A stretch of DNA of 64,000 bases from Bog-473 sp963736525 (GTDB lineage Bacteria; Actinomycetota; Acidimicrobiia; Acidimicrobiales; RAAP-2): NCBI GenBank assembly GCA_963736525.1, contig CAVTPF010000010.1, positions 299,639 to 363,638 of the forward strand, given 5' to 3'. The position numbers and the translations under genes are program-made. The notes under the pieces are model-generated. The model did not search any database. It had not been told where the DNA came from and was given only the letters and a program-made list of their open reading frames with translations. Below, piece after piece: positions 28,277 through 35,237 of this stretch (the stretch's first letter is position 1; each line of letters starts with the position of its first letter).

Positions 28277-28860
28277 TGTGGGGCTCCTACCTTGCGCCGG
28301 GCCTTGGGGAGGGGGAACGACTGCGGCGCCGGCGCGTCCACGCCCACAGCTGCTCGCTTCAGACGGCCGTCGGCCGTGTCCAGCCACCTGATCAGCGAGT
28401 CGAGCCGGAAGAGCTCGGCGTCGACGACCAGGGCGAAATTGAGATCGAGGCGGGACTCGTCCTCCTTCAGGCGGGTCCACTGCTGCATGAGCTCGACCAG
28501 GTAACGGCGGTGCACTTGGACCACCCCGTGGACGTCCACGTCCGGGAGCCCGAGGGCAACGAGCACCTTGATCACCAGCTCGTCACGGGGCGGCGAAGAG
28601 AAGTCCGGTGGAGTGCGCAGCCACTGGGCGAGCTCGGCCTCGCCGTCGTCGGTGATGTGGAAGCCCTTCTGAGGCCCGTCGTCGGCGGTGTCGTCGGACT
28701 CCACCAAGCCGTCGCGCTCGAGGCGCTGCAGGGTCGTGTACACCTGCCCCACGTTGAGCGGCCACACCTCACCGGTCCGCGCCTCGAATTCCTGGCGCAG
28801 CTGCAGACCGTACTTTGGCCCCTCGCTGAGCAGGGCCAACAAGGCATGACGAATGCTCAT
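28273..28860 (-). CDS. PadR-family transcriptional regulator
   Basis: 195 aa, ATG 28860. Winged-helix start IRHALLALLSEGPKYGLQLRQEF and VGQVYTTLQRLERDGLVESDD are standard PadR; the C-terminal half (residues 100-180) is the long helical dimerisation domain of the PadR-s2/AphA type. It is the first gene of the PadR-ATPase-permease operon and so is expected to repress it and respond to the compound that the pump exports. A perfect palindrome at 28882-28892, 22 bp before the start, is its likely operator. Confidence 0.92.
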   Translation of the reverse strand: MSIRHALLALLSEGPKYGLQLRQEFEARTGEVWPLNVGQVYTTLQRLERDGLVESDDTADDGPQKGFHITDDGEAELAQWLRTPPDFSSPPRDELVIKVLVALGLPDVDVHGVVQVHRRYLVELMQQWTRLKEDESRLDLNFALVVDAELFRLDSLIRWLDTADGRLKRAAVGVDAPAPQSFPLPKARRKVGAPQ

Positions 28861-28881
28861 CCGGTGTCCTTTCGAAGTAGC

Positions 28882-28892
28882 ATACTAAGTAT
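28882..28892. promoter_or_regulatory. Probable PadR operator
   Basis: ATACT-A-AGTAT is a perfect 11-bp palindrome in the leader of the padR operon, inside an AT-rich patch (TAGCATACTAAGTATTCTAC) that stands out from the surrounding GC-rich DNA and may also contain the promoter -10 region. Confidence 0.6.
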
Positions 28893-29082
28893 TCTACCCG
28901 AAAGCACTCCGCCGTCAATGGGGTCGTAACCCGCGCGATCGCTGCAGCCACCGGCGGCCTCGGCTGGGGCAGTCGGCGACGCCTGCGTCCATCGGTCTCG
29001 ACGGACGCCCCATCCACGTCATCCCGAGCTCCCATCCACGTCATCCCGAGCTACAGAAGCCGTCCTGACGCTATCGACGCTG

Positions 29083-30093
29083 CTACGTCCAGACGATCCT
29101 TGCCCGCTCGGCTGCAGCACGGACGGCGGACCCATCAACGGTGATGGTCGACTCGGTCAGACCCGCGGCCTCGAACGCAACAGAGACTTCAAGGGGTCCA
29201 TCAGGAGGCAGCGGAAATACCCAAGCCGAGGCCCGCCAGCCGCCGGGTCCGCCTCGACCCTCCGTCATGCTCACGATTGGCTCCGTCGGAACTCCGTGTT
29301 CGTCCTTGGGCAGATCGGGCCGGAACCCGACGCCGGGTCCGCTGCTGGCGGTTCTCCCGTCGGCGAACCGAAGACCGACCTGCGGCCACCGAGATGAGCC
29401 AACGACTCGGAGCATCTCCATCATGTCGCGCACCCTGTGAGGATTGACACGCACGACCAAGCCGATGGTGAACCCGTTCGGGTAGACCTCGAGGTGGTCG
29501 ACGGCGACCGCGACGACGTCGTTCTGATGCGCGACAGCATCGACGGCGAGCACCGCCGGAATCGTGCCCTCGGAAGGGCGATCCCAGGCCGGTGGCACCC
29601 ATCCATGGATGGTTGCGAGCGGTCGAGGTCCGACGGAGGTGTCCACGACCGTTCCACGTTGGCCTGCCATCAGACGGGTCGTCGCTTGCCACACGCTGAC
29701 CGGGTCCGCCCCCAGATTCATGAGGACCGTGGCGGCGACACCTTCGCCCTCTCGTACGAGTCCCAAGAGCAGATGTTCTGTGCCGATGTAGCTGTCGCCG
29801 AGTTGGAGCGCCTCGCGCAGGGATAGCTCCAGCGCCTTTTTGCTGCGCGGCGTAAACGGTGGCGACCCGCTCGGCGCGCCACCAGCCATGCCGATCGTCT
29901 CCTCAACCTTCGCACGCACCGCCAGGTAAGAGATTCCGAGGGACCCGAGCGCCTGAGCGGCCACACCTTCACGCTCTTGGATCAGCCCGAGGAGGATGTG
30001 CTCGGTGCCGATGAAGCTGTGGTTCAGCAGACGAGCCTCTTCCTGTGCCAGCACCAGCACTCTCCGCGCTCGGTCGGTAAATCGTTCGAACAC
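29083..30093 (-). CDS. Clp N-domain protein without ATPase module
   Basis: 336 aa from GTG 30093 (AGGGGA upstream). Two Clp-N repeats at the start: FERFTDRARRVLVLAQEEAR with HSFIGTEHILLGLIQEREGV, then TPRSKKALELSLREALQLGD with YIGTEHLLLGLVREGEGVAA, as in ClpC. No AAA+ domain, Walker motif or ClpP-binding tip follows; instead residues 155-336 form an uncharacterised, beta-rich domain (YPNGFTIGLVVRVNP, GFRPDLPKDEHG, WVFPLPPDGPLEVSVAFE). It could present or bind substrates or adaptors of the Clp machine. Stand-alone Clp-N proteins exist in actinobacteria, but their function is not established. Confidence 0.82.
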   Translation of the reverse strand: MFERFTDRARRVLVLAQEEARLLNHSFIGTEHILLGLIQEREGVAAQALGSLGISYLAVRAKVEETIGMAGGAPSGSPPFTPRSKKALELSLREALQLGDSYIGTEHLLLGLVREGEGVAATVLMNLGADPVSVWQATTRLMAGQRGTVVDTSVGPRPLATIHGWVPPAWDRPSEGTIPAVLAVDAVAHQNDVVAVAVDHLEVYPNGFTIGLVVRVNPHRVRDMMEMLRVVGSSRWPQVGLRFADGRTASSGPGVGFRPDLPKDEHGVPTEPIVSMTEGRGGPGGWRASAWVFPLPPDGPLEVSVAFEAAGLTESTITVDGSAVRAAAERARIVWT

Positions 30094-30152
30094 TCCCCTC
30101 AGGATAGTTGCGCTCGGCCGCGGGTCCTCCTCCTCCGGACCCCGCTTCCGAT

Positions 30153-30652
30153 TCAGGTCCTGACGAGGACCACGATGTCGGCGGTGGCTCGCCGCAGATG
30201 CTGTTCGGCCGGTAGGGCCGTCAGCGCTTCGATGGCCGGGCGGGTTGCTTCTTCGATCGCATCCTCGTCCAACTCCCGCAAGGCGGGACAGGTCCGATGC
30301 GCGATGGAGGCCAGCTCTTCGGATGTTGACGAGTGCCACTGGCGCTCGAATGTTTCGGCGGAGCCGGTGAAATCGGCCCTGGCCGCCCAGGTCAGCACTT
30401 CGTCCACGCTCACTCCTCGAGGCCGATGAGCACCGCGCCGCACGTCGACGCGCGCACCCATCTCCACCATGATCTGTCCGACCGCGTCGGCGGAGACCGA
30501 GGGCAACGACCCCGGTGCCGACCCCGATTTCAAGGACAGGGCCTTCGCCTGCGGGCAACCTGGCATCGAATATCCTCGGCATATTCGTCGCCGCGTTGCT
30601 CGCCGCCTCGGGTCGCGTCGTAGTGGGCCGCCAACGGGTCGAACTCGGTCAC
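30153..30652 (-). pseudogene. Decayed SAM-dependent methyltransferase
   Basis: Three reading frames carry consecutive pieces of one class I methyltransferase: VTEFDPLAAHYDATRGGEQR from GTG 30652, then VLEIGVGTGVVALGLRRRG (SAM motif I) in a second frame from about 30575, then SVDEVLTWAARADFTGSAET and the C-terminus in a third frame down to 30153. Between motif I and the C-terminal part about 100 residues are missing. So at least two frameshifts and one deletion have destroyed the gene. No intact copy is seen in the window. Confidence 0.75.
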
Positions 30653-30766
30653 GGGCAGATTCTGGCACCGGGTCCACGCCATGCCACGCTCCGACACGGT
30701 GCAGCCAGCCGGGAGGAGTACCAAGAGGCATCCCTCATTGACTCGGGCTTGAAACCGACATAAGAC

Positions 30767-31030
30767 GTGCACTCGGCACACGGACCAGCGGAGACATGGA
30801 TGGATGGCGACCACCGACTAGTACAAGTTTCCTCCCACGTCACGAGCTTCGTCGGCCGCGTCGGCATCATCGGGCTGTGCTCATGCGGTTGGCTCGGAGG
30901 AGCAGAAGGGGACGATACGAGAAGGGCCGTTCTGCAGCTCCGCGAGGCGTGGGAAGCCCATGGAGCGGACAAGAGCCACAGATGGGCGAATCCGCCAACT
31001 CTTCAAACTCCGCGACGACCCTCCGAATAG
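30767..31030 (+). CDS. Small CxC-containing hypothetical protein
   Basis: 87 aa (ATG 30767, or ATG 30800 for 76 aa). The middle GIIGLCSCGWLGG followed by VLQLREAWEAHGADK resembles short actinobacterial proteins with a C-x-C-G-W motif and an E-A/W-x-x-H helix, possibly a single metal site. No neighbour clarifies its role. Codon use is only moderately convincing, so it could be spurious. Confidence 0.4.
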   Translation: MHSAHGPAETWMDGDHRLVQVSSHVTSFVGRVGIIGLCSCGWLGGAEGDDTRRAVLQLREAWEAHGADKSHRWANPPTLQTPRRPSE

Positions 31031-31049
31031 CCGCTCCGAGCCGGCCGAG

Positions 31050-32348
31050 CTAGTGCGGGGCTGGGGTGCCGGCCGGGACCGGGAATACCGGGTTCGCCTT
31101 CGTGTTGGATGACCGGAAACAGTTGAAGACGTTCTGGCCCTTGTTCAACGCCGGGACGTACTGCGTGCCCTTGGCCACGACGTAGGCTACGCAGTACGGC
31201 GGGGCGTGGCCGCTGTGACCTCCGACCGCCCAGTTCACCGGCGTCGTCAGACCACCGGCGGTGAAGGACGTGAGGGCGTTGGTCTGCCTGATCACGTTGG
31301 CCCACGTGAGGTTGTTTCCAGCCGCCTTCACGCCCTGCACGAAGAGCGCTGCCGACTCCCAGCCCTGGATGGCCAATTCGTTGTACACGTAGTTGGGCTC
31401 ATACTTCTTCATCTGCCTCAGGTAGAGGTTCAGGCCCGGGTAGAGACGAGTTGGCGCCGTGAAAGGCACGTGGTAGGTGGCGAAATACACGTCCTGCATG
31501 AGGCTCTTGTTGGCCCGTAGCGTCGGCACGTCGTTGCCGTTCAGCCACAGCTGCGTCACCTTGAGCCCGTACTGCTGGATAGCTCGGGCCATGTTGACGT
31601 TGCCCTGGACGTCCATGCAGCTCAGCACGAAATTGGATCCGGCCTGCCGCATCCGCTGCACGTCGGTGGCCACCGTGGAGCCGGGGTAATTGATCTTGAG
31701 GTCGACGTAGCTGATGTTGTAGCCCGCGGACTTCATCGCGTTCTCGGCGGCCTGGCAGGCGTTCGCCGATGCCGCCACGCCGTAGGCCACAATGGCGATT
31801 GAGGGCTTCGACTGGGTCTGGCGCGCCACGTAGGCGAACTCGGCTGCCCCCGCCTGGTAATACTGCGTCGATCCACCGGCGGCAAAAAGATTGGGCGGAC
31901 CCGCCCAGTTGTCCGTCACGTTGTAGCCGTAGGTCGGTATGCCCGACTCCACGAAGAAATTGGGCGAGAAGAAGATCGTTGCCACGCCGGTCACCGCGAA
32001 CACGTGATCCTGATTGATCAGCGTGTTGGCGAGCTGGTTGAAGGTGGTCGGATTTCCACCGTCGTCGAGGGCATATTTGTAGTCGATCTTCCTCCCGTTC
32101 ACGCCGCCCTGGGCGTTGATGTAGTCGAAGTACGCCTTCTCGCCGTAGATCAAAGAGGAGGCGTTTGCCGCCAGCGTGCCGGTCTGCGTCGAGATGGTCC
32201 CCACGGTGATGGAGGTGGGTGTCACACCGGGGGCGCTGCTGGGCGACGCTGCGCCCGCTGTTCCCACCGGCACCAGCACGGCCGCGAAGACCATGGCAGT
32301 CACCGTCAGCAAGGCGCCAACCGTCAGGCCTCTCCATCTTAGCCTCAT
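31050..32348 (-). CDS. ABC-transporter solute-binding protein (branched-chain amino acid type)
   Basis: 432 aa from ATG 32348, chosen because it follows GGGGGGCGGC and directly opens a Sec signal peptide (RLRWRGLTVGALLTVTAMVF, cleavage near TAGAA). The mature part starts ITVGTISTQTGTLAANASSL and has the Leu/Ile/Val-binding-protein (Peripla_BP_6) layout with GEKAYFDYINAQGGVNGRKI. No lipobox, permease or ATPase gene is nearby, so it is an orphan binding protein. Proteins of this group bind amino acids, amides or aromatic compounds; the ligand is unknown. Confidence 0.85.
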   Translation of the reverse strand: MRLRWRGLTVGALLTVTAMVFAAVLVPVGTAGAASPSSAPGVTPTSITVGTISTQTGTLAANASSLIYGEKAYFDYINAQGGVNGRKIDYKYALDDGGNPTTFNQLANTLINQDHVFAVTGVATIFFSPNFFVESGIPTYGYNVTDNWAGPPNLFAAGGSTQYYQAGAAEFAYVARQTQSKPSIAIVAYGVAASANACQAAENAMKSAGYNISYVDLKINYPGSTVATDVQRMRQAGSNFVLSCMDVQGNVNMARAIQQYGLKVTQLWLNGNDVPTLRANKSLMQDVYFATYHVPFTAPTRLYPGLNLYLRQMKKYEPNYVYNELAIQGWESAALFVQGVKAAGNNLTWANVIRQTNALTSFTAGGLTTPVNWAVGGHSGHAPPYCVAYVVAKGTQYVPALNKGQNVFNCFRSSNTKANPVFPVPAGTPAPH

Positions 32349-32457
32349 GCCGCCCCCCAATCTCCGCCAACCGTACGCCGAACGCCGAAAGCGCTCAACC
32401 CCCCACGTCTCCCACGCGCCGACGGCACATCGGTGATGAGGTCATGGCCCGGCTGCC

Positions 32458-33165
32458 CTAAGCGACGGCCTCCGGAACAACCGCGCTCCGCGCGTACCAC
32501 CCGCCCCGAAGCAGCGAAACGGCCGCCACAAGGAGGATCACCAGGTAACCGACGAACGCGCCATAGCCGATGGCAGTCCACGCCTTGCCGTGGTAGCTGC
32601 TGAACGTGACGCCAATCCACACTGCGATCCAATTGAGAATCGACACCACGATGCTGAGCCAACCGAGCCATGACGCGAAGAGCGTTCCGCGGAGGATGCT
32701 CAGACCGAAAGCCAGTGAGAAGACCCCCGCCATGAGAGCGCTGACGCCGAAGAGGACGGTGTTGAGGTCCGCGAGCATGCGGACGACGGTCGGATCCGGA
32801 ATCCCGTCCGTCTGCGCTTCCATGAATGCGAGCATGACGTAGGGCACCGTCGCCAGCGCGGAAAGAATGGCTGAGGCGATGCCAGCAGCGAAGATGGTTG
32901 GCACAAGCGGGTCTCGATCGTCTCCCGACTGACCCAGAACCGTGCGCAGGTAGGCGACGAACCACAAGAGAGCGCCCGCGGCAAAGAGCGCCAGGATCAT
33001 GCCACTCTGTATCGCAACCCGATGGTCGCGCGCCCAGGAGACGGTCGTCGCCGCGGGGCTGTTCGTCGCTGGCTGCTGCGGATAGATGAACGCGGCCAGC
33101 ACGCTCAGCACCACGAAGAGCACTCCCGCTGCGGCTCCAATTCGCTCCATGGGGCGGTTGCCCAC
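32458..33165 (-). CDS. Multi-pass membrane protein of unknown function
   Basis: 235 aa (GTG 33165; ATG 33150 is an alternative). Six to seven hydrophobic helices, starting AAGVLFVVLSVLAAFIYP and ending YGAFVGYLVILLVAAVSLL, with one extracytoplasmic loop after the first helix. It resembles uncharacterised DUF4386-like actinobacterial membrane proteins, but I cannot confirm the family. It precedes the orphan binding-protein gene on the same strand by 109 bp; co-transcription is possible. Confidence 0.7.
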   Translation of the reverse strand: MGNRPMERIGAAAGVLFVVLSVLAAFIYPQQPATNSPAATTVSWARDHRVAIQSGMILALFAAGALLWFVAYLRTVLGQSGDDRDPLVPTIFAAGIASAILSALATVPYVMLAFMEAQTDGIPDPTVVRMLADLNTVLFGVSALMAGVFSLAFGLSILRGTLFASWLGWLSIVVSILNWIAVWIGVTFSSYHGKAWTAIGYGAFVGYLVILLVAAVSLLRGGWYARSAVVPEAVA

Positions 33166-33512
33166 GTTGCCCTCCCCTGGTGACGTTCACGGTGTCGGTG
33201 CGGTCCTGCTCGGGTGGCCGGCGGCCAAGTATGGATCACCATCGATGCCGCGCGCTGGAGCAACGCGCACACCGCTCGCTCCTCGCGGACATCGCAACTC
33301 CGCGCCTTCCCCGCGCCCGGCCACACCGAAGCATGCAGCAGACACCGTGTGTGCTCAAGCCTGGGTCGACAGCCCGAGGCAGACCATGATCTCGGGGTCA
33401 CGACAGGCCAAACGGCTCTATTGACGCTCGTTGACATGTCTTAGGCTTTCGTTGGCGGGGCGGCCAGACGAACACAGGGTTACAAGGCGGCCCGAGGAAC
33501 GCTGGATAGGCG
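33166..33512. other. Divergent intergenic region, no gene seen
   Basis: 347 bp between the leftward membrane-protein gene and the rightward DUF2510 gene. It must carry both promoters. I see no reliable promoter hexamers, hairpins or credible ORFs. Confidence 0.4.
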
Positions 33513-34271
33513 GTGGTACGCGTGAGTAGCGACGTTTTCGGGCCGGTCGGGGCCACACCCCGGCATGAATCGGACAAGCGACCCGACTGGTATCCAGACC
33601 GCATCAATCCCAATGTCCAGTCGTATTGGGACGGCACGGCCTGGACATCGCAGCGTCGATGGGTCAACGGAACGTGGATCGACGAGACCCCGCCCGCCGC
33701 AGTGATACCCGGGGCTGCATCGATCACCGATTCCACGTACACGCCGGCACGGTCTTTCGCACCCTCCGCTCCGACGGCTCCCGGCTCTCGTCCCCTGCCG
33801 CCATACTCTGCCGCGTACACCCAGACGAATCGTCGTCCGGTCGTGATGAGTCCGGTGACGGGCGGCATGGCGGGGCTTCTGTTTTGCAGTCTGTTGCTGA
33901 TCCTGGGTTCGTTGACGCCCTGGATCAGTGTCTCCCTCGGGAGCCTGAGTACGTCCATCTCCGGAACCGACTCGGGTATCTCGGCGCTGATCGGCGTCAA
34001 CGGCTGGATCACCTTCGCCGCCGGCATCGTCCTGTTCATCCTGGTCTGCATGTCGGTGATCTCGGACGAGCCGATCTTTCGTTCCGCGGCTTTCGTGGTG
34101 GCCCTTGCCTGCGCGGGCTTCGCGGCGTACGACCTCATTCGCATCTTGCAGAAGATCTCCGAGCAGCCTGGGGGCTTCGGACACGCGAATATCGCGTGGG
34201 GCCTCATCGTCACCGTCATCGCGGCTATCGGCAGCCTCATCGCCGCCACGAACGATACCCGTCGAGCGTAA
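33513..34271 (+). CDS. DUF2510 membrane protein (paralogue 1)
   Basis: 252 aa, GTG start (GTG 33522 also possible). The DUF2510 motif is near residue 25: P-D-W-Y-P-D-R followed by YWDGTAWT, repeated in weaker form as RWVNGTWIDE. After a Pro/Ser linker come four membrane helices (about residues 115-245). The segment GTDSGISALIGVNGWITFAA is nearly identical to one in the protein at 51373-52077, so the two are paralogues. DUF2510 is thought to be a cytoplasmic tag on membrane proteins; function unknown. Confidence 0.85.
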   Translation: MVRVSSDVFGPVGATPRHESDKRPDWYPDRINPNVQSYWDGTAWTSQRRWVNGTWIDETPPAAVIPGAASITDSTYTPARSFAPSAPTAPGSRPLPPYSAAYTQTNRRPVVMSPVTGGMAGLLFCSLLLILGSLTPWISVSLGSLSTSISGTDSGISALIGVNGWITFAAGIVLFILVCMSVISDEPIFRSAAFVVALACAGFAAYDLIRILQKISEQPGGFGHANIAWGLIVTVIAAIGSLIAATNDTRRA

Positions 34272-34339
34272 CGGGCAGAGGGACGTCCGCCTCATCGCAT
34301 CCCGTTGTCCGACCGAGGTCCACGCGGCAGTATTGGGGT

Positions 34340-35185
34340 GTGCTCACACGATCTTCCGGATACCTCACGCTCCGCACCGACGAGGTCCCGTCAGCTTCCT
34401 GGCAGCTCCAGTCGGACGGCTACACGGTGCTCAAAGGCGTGCTGACCAAGGCCAAGGTCGAGGCCCTCTGCGCCGACCTTCGCCGCGTCTTCCACGAGTA
34501 CCCGCCGGATATGCGAGATCCGCACGACAGCGTCGAGCAGATGGCTCCGTTTCGCTACGAGATGCTCAATCGGAGTGCTCTCGTCCAGCGGGCAATCGGT
34601 CACCCCCGCATCCTCGAGACCATCGAGCCTCTACTCGGGGAGGATTGCCACGTCATCGCCAACACCGCGTGGTGGCAACCATCTGGCAACAACGAGCACC
34701 TGGGTCGCTTCTGGCACATCGACGCCGGACCGCACGTTCCCCGCGACCCCGACGTTCCGTGGGACCCGCGTATCCCCTACCCGATCTTCGCCATTGCGGC
34801 CCACATCTTCCTGTGGGATTGCCCGCTCGAGGCGGGCCCCACCGCCGTCATACCCGGTAGTCACACCTCCGGACAGCCGCCACCAGTCAGCCGACTGGCC
34901 GACGCGGGTCTCGAATGGGAGGGTCGCGGTGCCGTGCCGCTCCTGGCCGAGGCCGGGGACGTCGCCTTGTTCGTGTCTGACATCTGGCACTGCCGGCTGC
35001 AGCCGGGGAAAAGTGACCCCGGGCGAGTCTTCATCCAGTGCCACTACGGGCGCCGCGACATTGCCCAGCGCATTCGACCGACCTCACTGGTGAACCATCT
35101 CAGCGAGGAGGCGCTGGCCCGCGCCAAGACGCCCCGGCAGCGCACACTGGCCGGCTGCCACCGTCCGGGCTTCTACGACGGTTGA
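34340..35185 (+). CDS. Phytanoyl-CoA dioxygenase-family Fe(II)/2-oxoglutarate oxygenase
   Basis: 281 aa from GTG 34340, the first in-frame start after the previous gene. PhyH fold: QSDGYTVLKGVLTKAKVEAL near the start, the iron ligands HxD in FWHIDAGPH near residue 131, and the distal His in SDIWHCRLQPGK near residue 217, with an Arg shortly after as 2-oxoglutarate anchor. The family hydroxylates lipids, amino acids or natural-product precursors. A second member is encoded at 42021-42935. No cofactor or pathway partners lie next to it. Confidence 0.85.
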   Translation: MLTRSSGYLTLRTDEVPSASWQLQSDGYTVLKGVLTKAKVEALCADLRRVFHEYPPDMRDPHDSVEQMAPFRYEMLNRSALVQRAIGHPRILETIEPLLGEDCHVIANTAWWQPSGNNEHLGRFWHIDAGPHVPRDPDVPWDPRIPYPIFAIAAHIFLWDCPLEAGPTAVIPGSHTSGQPPPVSRLADAGLEWEGRGAVPLLAEAGDVALFVSDIWHCRLQPGKSDPGRVFIQCHYGRRDIAQRIRPTSLVNHLSEEALARAKTPRQRTLAGCHRPGFYDG

Positions 35186-35237
35186 ACGGACAGGGGCGAC
35201 GGCGCCGCTGGTAGGTGTCGCAGTGACACCGTGGCGC

